A DNA stretch of 10,944 nucleotides, taken from NCBI GenBank assembly GCA_021785115.1, contig JAJYGO010000431.1, forward strand, positions 1-10,944. The letters are read 5' to 3'. The position numbers and the translations under genes were made by a program. Below the pieces are notes generated by a model, which had not been told where the DNA came from, did not search any database, and saw only the letters and a program-made list of their open reading frames with translations. This document shows positions 1-6,894 of the stretch, piece after piece (position 1 is the stretch's first letter; each line of letters begins with the position of its first letter). This DNA is from Chloroflexota bacterium. GTDB lineage: Bacteria; Chloroflexota; Limnocylindria; Limnocylindrales; CSP1-4.

Positions 1-2451
1 GCGGAGGGCGTCGAGCCGCTGCGCGAGGGCGGAGACCTCGGCCTGCTTGGCGGAGACCCAGCCGGCCGGGTACGCGGTCAGGTGGCGGCGGATCGCCGCC
101 GCGAGGTCCCGCGCCTCCGACGCGCGGTGCTCCAGGCCCGACCGCTCCGAGTCGAGCATCCCGACCCGCTCCTGGCGGCGGTCCCGCTCGCGCGGCGCGG
201 CCTCGCGGTCCCAAACCGCGGGGGCGGGCGGGACGACGAACACGGCGGGGACGCCGCCGGTGCGCTCGGCCGCCACGAGGTCGCTCGACGGCCCGACCGC
301 CACGATGATCGACGGGTCGAGGGCGGCCGAGGACAGGATCGACCGGGCGCGGTCCATGTCGGCCGGGTCGGTGACGACGATGCCCGCGACCAGGTCGGCC
401 CGATGGGCGAGGACCGCCTGGCGCTTGGCCGTGCCGACGGCCGTGGCGAGGAACTGCGTGCCGGGCATCGCGCCCGTGATCCCGGCCGCGTGCAGCCGGT
501 CGAGCGCGCGGGCCACGTCGACGGGCGGCGGCAGCAGGCCGTCCTCCTCGAGCGACGCGAGCGCGCGCCGGTCCTCGGCCCCCCGCACCTCGAGGACGAT
601 CCGCTCGGCGTCGGCCTCCGACGCCCGCGACGAGAGCCGGTCGGCGAGCGCGGGCCCGACGACCTCGATGTCGAAGGCGTCGTCCTCGGCCGCCTCGGCG
701 AGGAGCGGCACGGTGACGAGGGCCTCCCGCTCCCGGATGGCGCGGGCGGCGTCGGCGGCTGCCCGGTCGTGGTCGCCCGACAGGCGTGACGTCTCCGGCC
801 GCGCCGCCTCGTCCTCGCGGTCGAGCGACGAGCGCTCGGCCTCGAGCCGCCCGGTCTCCTCCGCCAGCGCCTGCTGGCGCGCCCTGGCCGCCTCCGAGGC
901 GGCGCGCTCCAGCGCGAGGGCGTCCGCCGTCGCCTCGTCGCTCGCGAGCATCCCCGCCGCGACCAGCCGGTCGCGCCGCGCCCGCACGGCCTCGAGCGCG
1001 CGCTCGTGGCCGCGCCGGTCGCCGTCCAGGCGCTCCGCCTCGACGAGGGCCTGCGTCTGGTCCCTCCCCTTGTCGCGGGCCGCGTCGGCCTTCTGCTTCG
1101 CGGTCGCGCGCTCGCGGGCGGCGTCCGCCTCGGCGATCACGGCCTCGGCCGCCAGGCGGGTCAGCAGCACCGACGCCGCGGCGTCGCGCTCGTCCTGGAG
1201 GGGCTGGAGGCGCTCGAGCTCCGCCTTGGCGGCTCGGTCGAGCTCCGCGACCTGGCCCTCGGAGTAGCGGAGCAAGAAGACGTCGTCGACCGACAGCCAG
1301 GCCCGCTCGTCGAGGGTGGCGGCCCTCACCCGCTCGTCCGTGGCGTCGTGCTCGGCCTTGACCTCGGCGTGGTGGAACTCGGCGAGCATGCGGCGGAACT
1401 CGCGCGCCTCGTCGAACTTGCCCTGGCTCTCGCGGTCGAGCCGGCGGTAGTCCTCGCCGCGCTGGCGCTCTCGCTCGCGCTCGGTCTCCAGGAGGGCGGC
1501 GACCACGTCCCGCGCGGCCTCGAAGCGGCCGAGGAGGAGCAGGGCGTCGCGGCGCGCGCCGTCGAGGTCGGCCGCGGCGTCGTTGAAGGCCTGGACCTCG
1601 GCCGCGAGCGGCTCGAGGTGTGCCATAGCGGCCTCGGCGAAGCGCAGGCGGCGCTCGGTCTCGGGGAACCGCCGGACCTTGTCGGCCACCTCGGCGAACT
1701 CGTTGTCGAGCACCCCGAGCTGGGCAGGGTCGATCACCGCGTCGAGGAAGAACTCGATGAAGTCGAGGTCGTCGCGGAACCGCGCGAGGTTGGACGCGCC
1801 GGCCTCGTCCCGGTTCATCTGCGCCTGGAACCGGAACAGTGCGGGGTCGAGCCCGAGGTTGTCGAGGTGCGCGAGCCAGCCGCGCTGGCTGTCCTCGAAC
1901 TTCACGTCCACGCGGCGGTCCCGGCGCAGGCCGTCGAGCCAGTCGCGGTAGCGGCGAACGGGCACCTTGCGGCGCGCCCCGTCGGCGTCCGCGGCGTCGA
2001 ACACGAGGCGGTCGATGCCGACCTCGGACGCCGAGCCCTTGACCGAGTACCACAGGCGGTTGAGGTCGGCCGGGTTCGTGGTGGCGCGCCCGCCCGACTT
2101 CCACTCGGCGACGTGCCCCGTGATCAGGACCTCGTCGTCGGCCCACTCGCCGCCGTCGGTGCGCCGCCACTCGATGACGACGTGCGCGACGTCGTGGTCG
2201 AGGACGTAGCCGGCCATGCCGTGGCTGCGGCGGCGGGCGTCCTCCGAGCCGATGAACTCCGCCTGCTGCGGGTGCAGGACGCTGAACAGCAGGCGCAGGA
2301 GCACGGTCTTGCCGCCCGTGTTGGGCAGCCACAGGACCGTGTCCGCGGGCCCGGTCCCGGCGGCGTTGCGCAGGTCGAGGTCGAGCGGGTCGTAGCGGGC
2401 GGGCTCGGGCCCGACCGAGGCGAGGCGGATGCGGCTGACCTGGTAGTTCAC
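1..2451 (-). CDS. SMC-like coiled-coil ATPase, MksB/JetC-like, C-terminus cut by window edge
   Basis: The visible 817 residues begin at a GTG whose GTGA overlaps the stop of the upstream gene, and the frame stays open to position 1. Residues 1-60 form an ABC/SMC-type head start with a P-loop LPNTGGKT (residues 42-49, Lys48, Thr49) followed by a hydrophobic helix. Residues 60-255 look globular and rich in beta strands. Residues about 255-605 are Arg/Glu/Ala-rich heptad-like sequence typical of a long coiled coil. Residues about 610-747 are globular again and could be a hinge. Coiled coil then resumes up to the edge. The returning coil, signature motif and Walker B are off the window. SMC proteins with a kleisin and KITE partner act as ATP-driven DNA loop extruders, and in Wadjet this subunit is JetC. 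The role here is inferred from architecture and neighbours. The first glycine of the P-loop is replaced by Leu, so the family is divergent. An SbcC/Rad50-like or Lamassu-type ATPase is a less likely alternative. Confidence 0.72.
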   Translation of the reverse strand, partial: MNYQVSRIRLASVGPEPARYDPLDLDLRNAAGTGPADTVLWLPNTGGKTVLLRLLFSVLHPQQAEFIGSEDARRRSHGMAGYVLDHDVAHVVIEWRRTDGGEWADDEVLITGHVAEWKSGGRATTNPADLNRLWYSVKGSASEVGIDRLVFDAADADGARRKVPVRRYRDWLDGLRRDRRVDVKFEDSQRGWLAHLDNLGLDPALFRFQAQMNRDEAGASNLARFRDDLDFIEFFLDAVIDPAQLGVLDNEFAEVADKVRRFPETERRLRFAEAAMAHLEPLAAEVQAFNDAAADLDGARRDALLLLGRFEAARDVVAALLETERERERQRGEDYRRLDRESQGKFDEAREFRRMLAEFHHAEVKAEHDATDERVRAATLDERAWLSVDDVFLLRYSEGQVAELDRAAKAELERLQPLQDERDAAASVLLTRLAAEAVIAEADAARERATAKQKADAARDKGRDQTQALVEAERLDGDRRGHERALEAVRARRDRLVAAGMLASDEATADALALERAASEAARARQQALAEETGRLEAERSSLDREDEAARPETSRLSGDHDRAAADAARAIREREALVTVPLLAEAAEDDAFDIEVVGPALADRLSSRASEADAERIVLEVRGAEDRRALASLEEDGLLPPPVDVARALDRLHAAGITGAMPGTQFLATAVGTAKRQAVLAHRADLVAGIVVTDPADMDRARSILSSAALDPSIIVAVGPSSDLVAAERTGGVPAVFVVPPAPAVWDREAAPRERDRRQERVGMLDSERSGLEHRASEARDLAAAIRRHLTAYPAGWVSAKQAEVSALAQRLDALR

Positions 2452-3167
2452 GCGCGGTCCGCCGCGAGGTCGCGGATCGCCGCGAGCGAGTCGCCGATGT
2501 CGCCCAGGGCGTCGACAACGTGGAGCCGGAAGCGGCTGCGCATCCGGTACGTGTCCTTGGCCGTCGCGACCTCCTCGGCGAGGCCGTTGGCGGCCAGCCA
2601 CTTGAGCGCCCGCCGGACCATCCCCGTGAGGACCCGCGGGTTCGAGCGGTCGTCCCCGGTGGTGTCCGTGTCGCGCCAGCGCAGGACCATCCGGTACATG
2701 GGCTCGAGCTGCGGCTCGTCCACGGGCGGGTCGGACTCGCCCGACTGCTCGCGGATCCGCGCCGCGATCCGCTGCACGAGGCGCACGACGAGCTGCACCG
2801 ACACCGACGGCAGCGGCCCGTCCACGGCCTCGAGCGACTCCGGGGTGGGGTAGCAGGCGGTGGCGATCGCGAGGAAGACGAGCGCGTTCATGTGGCGCTC
2901 GTCGGTCTTCATCGAAGCGTACTGGTCGAGCGTCATGTGGTACGGCGACCGGGGCCCCGAGGAGGTGAGGGCGAGGCCGTACAGGGGCGAGCAGTCCAGC
3001 ACCGTCAGGCCCTGTCCGGCCGCGACGTCCTGGACGTCAGACCGGAAGTCGGGGTCCGCGCTGTAGCGTCCGACGAGCTCGGCGTACTGCGGGTCGCGCC
3101 CCGGCATGGTCCTCGGGTTCAGCCCGAACGCGATCAGCTCCCCGACGGCCGCCAGGTCCGAGCTCAT
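2448..3167 (-). CDS. KITE-type condensin subunit, MksE/JetB-like
   Basis: This 239-residue protein starts at an ATG whose ATGA overlaps the stop of the kleisin-like gene. Its own TGA overlaps the GTG of the ATPase gene, so all three are probably translationally coupled. Residues 5-85 are consistent with a first winged-helix domain. Residues 90-140 form helices with an IATACYPTPESLEA segment. Residues 155-222 look like a second winged helix ending in a YRMRSRFRLHVVDAL wing/helix, reminiscent of MksE. MksE/JetB proteins are usually around 200-250 residues, carry tandem winged helices, dimerise and bind the kleisin and DNA. No enzymatic motif is visible. Assignment rests on size, domain layout and position between the kleisin-like and SMC-like genes, not on a database match. 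Confidence 0.65.
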   Translation of the reverse strand: MSSDLAAVGELIAFGLNPRTMPGRDPQYAELVGRYSADPDFRSDVQDVAAGQGLTVLDCSPLYGLALTSSGPRSPYHMTLDQYASMKTDERHMNALVFLAIATACYPTPESLEAVDGPLPSVSVQLVVRLVQRIAARIREQSGESDPPVDEPQLEPMYRMVLRWRDTDTTGDDRSNPRVLTGMVRRALKWLAANGLAEEVATAKDTYRMRSRFRLHVVDALGDIGDSLAAIRDLAADRA

Positions 3168-4753
3168 GCCCCCGCACCCTCCTCGGCCGTGAGCATCGCG
3201 AGCTGCGTGCCGCGGATGGACCGGCCGGTCCGCTGCGCCCGCTCGTCCAGCATCGCCGCGAAGCCGGCGGGGTCGGCTTCGAGGTGCCCGATCAGGAGGT
3301 CGTCGCCGGCGAATCCGGCGGCGCGGAAGGTGTGGCCGTCGCCCCCCGCCGCGACCACCGGGGCCGCGCCGGGGCGCACGGCGTCGAGGTCCGGCGCGGT
3401 GGCGAGCAGCGCCCGCAGGCGCACGAGGTCGGCAGCGTCCGGTCCGCCCTGCGCGCAGGCCCGCCCGAGGACCGCCGACAGACGCTCGTTGCCCTCGAAC
3501 GACATCGCGGCCTCGGCGGCGGCCCACGCCTCGGGCGTGAACGCGAGCGGGTCGACGAGCGGCTCCGCCCACTCGACGGCCTCGAGCTCCTCGCCGAGGG
3601 CGTCGCGGGGCGGCGGCCTCCGCAGCAGTCCGGCGACGAAGGTGCCCAGCCGCGGCTGGATGACCGGCGTGAGCGAGGGGCTCTGGGGCCCGGGCCCGAA
3701 CATCAGGAGCGCCTCGGCGAAGGTCGTGAGGAGGTCAGTGACGCGGCCGGCGGGGGAGCGCATCACGGGCACGAGCACCTCGTCGGTGAGGTCGATGCGG
3801 CCCATCACGGGCAGGCGGCCGAAGACCTGGCGGTCCTGCTCCTCGGTGAACGTGCGCGTCGCCTCAAGGATCTTGGTGTGGAGCACCTGGTGGCGCGTGA
3901 AGCAGTCGTCCACGGTCTCCACGAGCGCCGCAGCCGAGCGGCGCAGGTCCTCGCGGTCGTCAGGCGCGCTGTCGCGCTGCTCCTGCATCGCCCCGAGGAT
4001 GCGCTCCTCGGTGCCCATGCGGTCCATCAGGTGGTCGCGCATCGCGGCGAGGCGCGCAGGCGCGTCGTCGCGCCAGCCGGCCCGGCGGATGTCGCGGCGG
4101 GTCTCCTCGATCAGCTGCGTGACCTCCGTCGCGTACTGGACCGACAGGATCCGGGCCTCCCGGGCCGGGCGGGCGGCGTCGTCGAGGCGCTTGCGCCGGA
4201 TCAGGTGCTCGAGCGTCGCCTCGGCCGCCACCTGCGCCGACTCGACGTCGGTGTTGAGGCCCCCGATCAGGACGTTGATCGCTTCGCGGGTGGCGCGCAG
4301 GTAGATCTGCCCCTCGGCGTCCTCGTGCTCGGTGAGCAGGCTGAAGTCCCAGCGCCGCCGGACCTCGTCGACCGCCGAGGTGTACTCAGCGACGTTCGGG
4401 CGGATGAGGGTCTCGATGAGCTCGGTGAGCACATCGCCGATCTCGGCGTCGGTGGCGCTCGGGGCGAAGCGGAGCGCCTCATGGCCGAGCGCGTCGCGGA
4501 GCTCCGTCAGGCCGATGCCCGAGTTGAGGGCCATGTTGTCGACCACGACGTCGATCGCAGCGAGGCCGAGGTCGTAGAAGTCGTAGGGCTCCCAGCCCTC
4601 GCGTCGACCACGGTTCGCCTGGAGGTCGTGCAGGGGCTCGGTGCACCGGAGCGCCTTGATCCGGCGCTCGCGGACCGGATCGGGCACATGCCGCTGCTGC
4701 GGGCCGTCAACGGCCGCATCAGTGGCAGCGGAGGGGGCGAGCTCAGTCGCCAA
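3164..4753 (-). CDS. Kleisin-like condensin subunit, MksF/JetA-like
   Basis: A mainly helical protein of 529 residues and the first gene of the three-gene operon. Residues about 58-125 look like an N-terminal winged helix. Residues 150-222 (YLRATREAINVLIG, then a helix-rich stretch with LEHLIRRKRLDDAARPAREA) resemble the MukF/MksF region after the winged helix, where a conserved element precedes the helical bundle. Residues 228-310 are long helices. A Pro-rich linker near 355-385 precedes a C-terminal domain that could be the second SMC-binding winged helix. JetA/MksF proteins are typically about 450-530 residues. The kleisin bridges the two SMC heads and carries the KITE dimer. The start is uncertain: an in-frame stop lies six codons upstream of the TTG at 4753, no ATG is available nearby, and the only early alternative is a GTG at codon 23 (4687). 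Neither has a strong ribosome binding site. The family call is inference from fold pattern and synteny. Confidence 0.66.
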   Translation of the reverse strand: MATELAPSAATDAAVDGPQQRHVPDPVRERRIKALRCTEPLHDLQANRGRREGWEPYDFYDLGLAAIDVVVDNMALNSGIGLTELRDALGHEALRFAPSATDAEIGDVLTELIETLIRPNVAEYTSAVDEVRRRWDFSLLTEHEDAEGQIYLRATREAINVLIGGLNTDVESAQVAAEATLEHLIRRKRLDDAARPAREARILSVQYATEVTQLIEETRRDIRRAGWRDDAPARLAAMRDHLMDRMGTEERILGAMQEQRDSAPDDREDLRRSAAALVETVDDCFTRHQVLHTKILEATRTFTEEQDRQVFGRLPVMGRIDLTDEVLVPVMRSPAGRVTDLLTTFAEALLMFGPGPQSPSLTPVIQPRLGTFVAGLLRRPPPRDALGEELEAVEWAEPLVDPLAFTPEAWAAAEAAMSFEGNERLSAVLGRACAQGGPDAADLVRLRALLATAPDLDAVRPGAAPVVAAGGDGHTFRAAGFAGDDLLIGHLEADPAGFAAMLDERAQRTGRSIRGTQLAMLTAEEGAGA

Positions 4754-4797
4754 GACCCGAGAACGACTTCATCGTGCGGGCGAGCATCCCCCCGTGC

Positions 4798-4816
4798 AGT
4801 GTCAGCTCGAGTGTCA
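4798..4816. repeat. Short direct repeat upstream of the condensin-like operon
   Basis: AGTGTCA occurs at 4798-4804 and again at 4810-4816, a 12-base period. It sits in the 60-base gap between the end of the HTH/zinc gene and the first codon of the kleisin-like gene. Read on the minus strand it is two TGACACT elements. It could be an operator or part of a promoter for the condensin-like operon, but a chance repeat of seven bases cannot be excluded. Confidence 0.3.
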
Positions 4817-5707
4817 CACATCGGACTGGATGGGGGGCAGGGGATCCGCCGCGGTCGGGCCTTCTCCGCCGCCGCCTGGCATCCTCCACGACTCCGCGGG
4901 TCCGGAATCGGCCACGCCGGCGCGCCTCTGGCAGGTCGGGCAGCCTGCCGACCGGGGCCGCCGTTCGGGCAGCTCCCAAGTTGCCCGGCTCAGCCCGCAC
5001 AGCGTCGTCCTGCCGTCGCCGAGATGCCAGCCCTTGCGGCGAACGGCACGGCCGCCGCCCGGGTACTCGACGACCGTGAGCATCGGGCAGACCCTCGCCG
5101 GCGCGAGCGGCGGCTGACGGCGCCTCTCCAGCTTCTCGAGGCGGATCCGGTCGCGGATCGCCTCGCACGCGTCGCAGAGGCGGGTCCAGGACCAGATGCG
5201 CGTCGTGACCTCCCAGCGTCCGACCGGCTCCCTCCCGCAGAGCGTCGTCTTCCCGTCTCCAAGGTGCCAGGCGACGGTCCGGCTCGTCTTGACCCCACGC
5301 TTGTTCGTGTAGGTGCGGTGGTCGCCCATGTAGCGCAGGCCCCACTGGTCGAGGTCGCGCCGGGCCTCGACCCAGGCGCGCAGCTGCCCCGTGATGAGCC
5401 GGCTGATGTAGCCGTCGAGCTCGGCGCGGGGAACGCGCCGGCGGCCGTACGACTGGATCGTCACCGATCGGATCTCGCCCTCGTGGACGAGCGCCCGGAC
5501 GGTGTCGTCGCTCACGCCGAGGAGCTCCGCCGCCTGGCCGAACGTGAGCAGGAGCGGCGTCGTGACCCTGGTGTCGCCCGGGGCGTCCCGGTTCGCGGAG
5601 AGGACGTTCCGCAGCGTGTTGCACACGTGGCAGCGGCAGCCGTCGAAGCCGGGCTCTGCCGGGTCGTCCGCGTCGTCGTGCTGTGACCGCCAGTCCTTCT
5701 CGTCCAT
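4814..5707 (-). CDS. MerR/excisionase-type HTH protein with two zinc-binding-like Cys/His modules
   Basis: The protein has 297 residues. Residues 22-30 contain C24, C26 and C29 in a CRCHVC cluster. Residues 53-105 are a helix-turn-helix of the MerR/excisionase (HTH_17) kind: LTFGQAAELLGVSDDTVRALVHEGEI, then a YGRRRVPRAELDGYI wing. The rest carries two copies of a module: WHLGDGKTTLCG (H148, C157) with C178-x2-C181, and WHLGDGRTTLCG (H228, C237) with C256-x2-C259. Each copy gives the four ligands expected for one zinc. Similar HL...TLCG...CxxC modules occur in small actinobacterial and actinophage proteins, where they are usually unannotated. The ATG at 5707 has only a weak upstream purine stretch. 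The gene is divergent from the zinc-motif gene at 5805 and 60 bases upstream of the condensin-like operon, so it may regulate either or both. Function beyond DNA binding is unknown. Confidence 0.85.
   Translation of the reverse strand: MDEKDWRSQHDDADDPAEPGFDGCRCHVCNTLRNVLSANRDAPGDTRVTTPLLLTFGQAAELLGVSDDTVRALVHEGEIRSVTIQSYGRRRVPRAELDGYISRLITGQLRAWVEARRDLDQWGLRYMGDHRTYTNKRGVKTSRTVAWHLGDGKTTLCGREPVGRWEVTTRIWSWTRLCDACEAIRDRIRLEKLERRRQPPLAPARVCPMLTVVEYPGGGRAVRRKGWHLGDGRTTLCGLSRATWELPERRPRSAGCPTCQRRAGVADSGPAESWRMPGGGGEGPTAADPLPPIQSDV
4931..5269 (-). repeat. Intragenic duplication encoding the H-x8-C...CxxC module
   Basis: Two segments, about 5165-5269 and 4931-5029, encode homologous modules 80 residues apart. 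Their shared core reads W-H-L-G-D-G-(K/R)-T-T-L-C-G. The coding DNA has diverged at several positions while the ligand residues and core are kept, which suggests an old duplication under protein-level selection rather than a recent tandem copy. Confidence 0.75.
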
Positions 5708-5804
5708 GGCCTGCCCGCCTACCGTGTCGGGGTGCCCGGCACTGTGTCGGGTCGCGCCCCCGTCTCGCTGGGATCATGGGCCGCTGGAGTGGAGGGCTGT
5801 CGGG
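5708..5804. promoter_or_regulatory. Divergent promoter region with 20-base-spaced direct repeat
   Basis: This 97-base gap separates the two divergent Cys/His-rich genes and should contain promoters for both. An 11-base element, AC(C/T)GTGTCGGG, occurs at 5721-5731 and 5741-5751 with ten of eleven bases identical. The 20-base period places both copies on about the same helix face, as expected for a tandem operator. The repeat is close to the start of the HTH/zinc gene at 5707, so autoregulation by that protein is plausible. No clear -10 or -35 box can be assigned in this GC-rich stretch. Confidence 0.45.
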
Positions 5805-6620
5805 ATGGTGCGCGCGTCGTCGCGGTGGAGCGGGCAGGAGCGGGCTGCAGTCGAGGGGATCGAGGTACGGCTCGACGCCGGGGCAGCCGCGGCATACCGC
5901 ACGTGGGCGGCACGGGCCGCCGCCCTCGCCGAGACTCCCGCCCAGCTGCTCCGGTTCGCGCCGTGGTACCAGCCGGCCGAGCGCACGTGGCTCGAGCGCG
6001 CGGCCGCGACCGGGGCATGGACGCCCGACGAGCCCGACACCATGGACCGCCAGTACTGCCGGGCGCCCGCCGAGGCGCTCGGGCACACCCGGCGGGCCGA
6101 CGGCCTCGTCCTCCACCTCCTGGCGGCCGACGATGGCGACGCCGTCGTCCTCCACGCCCGCTACTGCCGCGCGGCGACGGTCTTCCGGATCGAGCAGCGC
6201 TGGACCGAGGAGCAGCGCCTCACCTGGGAGGAGCTCGTGGCCGGCCACCCGTGCAAGGGCTGTGGGCGGCCCGTCTTCGGGTCGTTCGAGCACAAGCCGA
6301 CGATGCAGCGCACGCCCGACGAGGCGGCGCTCCACGACGCGGAGGAGGCCGCCTTCCTCGCGCTCCATCCCGACTGCCGCACGACCCGCTGGACCTACGG
6401 CTCGACCGGCCTGACCCACTGCAGCGCCTGCTGCCCGCCGCCGCCGTTCGGCCCCGCGCAGAGCGAGCGCATCGCCCGGATCCTCGTCGAGATCGCCGAG
6501 GGCGTCGCCCGGCGCGATGCCGACCTCGCGCGCAGGTGGGAGGCGGCGCTGCCCGGCGCGGCCCCGGCCGACAGGGGCGAGCAGCTGGGCCTCTGGCCTC
6601 GGGCGAGGGGCGGCCGGTGA
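5805..6620 (+). CDS. Unknown protein with paired Cys/His zinc motifs
   Basis: The 271-residue start is set by ATG 5805 with a GGAGGG ribosome binding site at 5791-5796, eight bases upstream. The N-terminal half (residues 10-75) is helical and Ala-rich with several Trp residues. The centre carries C85 and C121. Residues 148-210 hold a likely metal site: C150-x2-C153, then H188-x2-C191 and C206-x2-C209-C210. Residues 216-248 are predicted helical. The pattern suggests a zinc-ribbon or treble-clef fold, but I recognise no family and no enzyme motif. The stop overlaps the next start (GTGA at 6617-6620), indicating an operon. It is divergent from another Cys/His-rich protein that has an HTH, which hints at a related process, perhaps DNA or RNA binding. 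That link is inference. Confidence 0.78.
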   Translation: MVRASSRWSGQERAAVEGIEVRLDAGAAAAYRTWAARAAALAETPAQLLRFAPWYQPAERTWLERAAATGAWTPDEPDTMDRQYCRAPAEALGHTRRADGLVLHLLAADDGDAVVLHARYCRAATVFRIEQRWTEEQRLTWEELVAGHPCKGCGRPVFGSFEHKPTMQRTPDEAALHDAEEAAFLALHPDCRTTRWTYGSTGLTHCSACCPPPPFGPAQSERIARILVEIAEGVARRDADLARRWEAALPGAAPADRGEQLGLWPRARGGR

Positions 6621-6811
6621 GCCGGCCGGAGCCCTGGCGGCGCTTCGAGGCGAAGGTCGACCCGGAGGCGGCGCTGCCCGAGGCCGAGGTGGTGGCGTTG
6701 CCGCGGAGCGGGAGGCATTCATCCGCTCTCGAGGAGCTGGCCCGGAGCCGGCGACGGGCGCGGGACCTGCCTCCTCTGCGGCCAGCCGTCGTGCTGGGAG
6801 ATCCATCCTGA
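6617..6811 (+). CDS. Small basic protein, possibly the front half of a frameshifted gene
   Basis: GTG 6617 overlaps the preceding TGA in a GTGA junction and opens a 64-residue Arg/Ala/Glu-rich ORF (SRPEPWRRFEAKVDPEAALP at its start). The first 50 codons have the strong third-position GC bias of the neighbours. From about 6765 the bias drops in this frame and rises in the next. That next frame reads TCLLCGQPSCWEIHPE, with a CxxC zinc-knuckle look like the upstream protein. This could mean a one-base indel within the G run at 6762-6764. The alternative frame, however, continues far into the convergent gene, so no clean C-terminus is found. No family is recognised. Confidence 0.45.
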   Translation: MSRPEPWRRFEAKVDPEAALPEAEVVALPRSGRHSSALEELARSRRRARDLPPLRPAVVLGDPS

Positions 6812-6831
6812 GCCCGGGCCCGGGCCCGGGC
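6812..6831. terminator. Perfect 20-base GC-only palindrome after the stop codon
   Basis: Three consecutive CCCGGG units flanked by G and C form a perfect palindrome that begins directly after the TGA at 6809-6811. In RNA it would fold into a very stable stem. There is no T tract, so it is not a canonical Rho-independent terminator, but T-less GC stems are often seen at gene ends in high-GC bacteria. It lies between convergent genes and could work in both directions. Confidence 0.4.
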
Positions 6832-6878
6832 GCCGCAGCGGCTGGCATCGCTCCTCTTCGGTGCGCCGGACGCCGCCC

Positions 6879-6894
6879 GCGGCGGGGCCGCCGC
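6879..6894. terminator. Weak hairpin in the convergent intergenic region
   Basis: GCGGCG at 6879-6884 pairs with CGCCGC at 6889-6894 across a four-base loop. It lies 21 bases beyond the end of the minus-strand excisionase-like gene, a natural place for its terminator. No T tract follows on either strand, and such stems arise easily by chance at this GC content. Confidence 0.2.

Noticed and set aside
1006..2853. Long plus-strand open frame (615 codons), and other long frames at 47-1267 and 786-1361
   Set aside because: They lie opposite the SMC-like gene. Their products are low-complexity Arg/Ala/Val/Glu sequence, and the minus strand gives a P-loop protein with coiled coils and coupled starts.
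3284..5686. 800-codon plus-strand open frame
   Set aside because: It crosses two well-supported minus-strand genes and the gap between them. Its length is an effect of high GC, not of coding.
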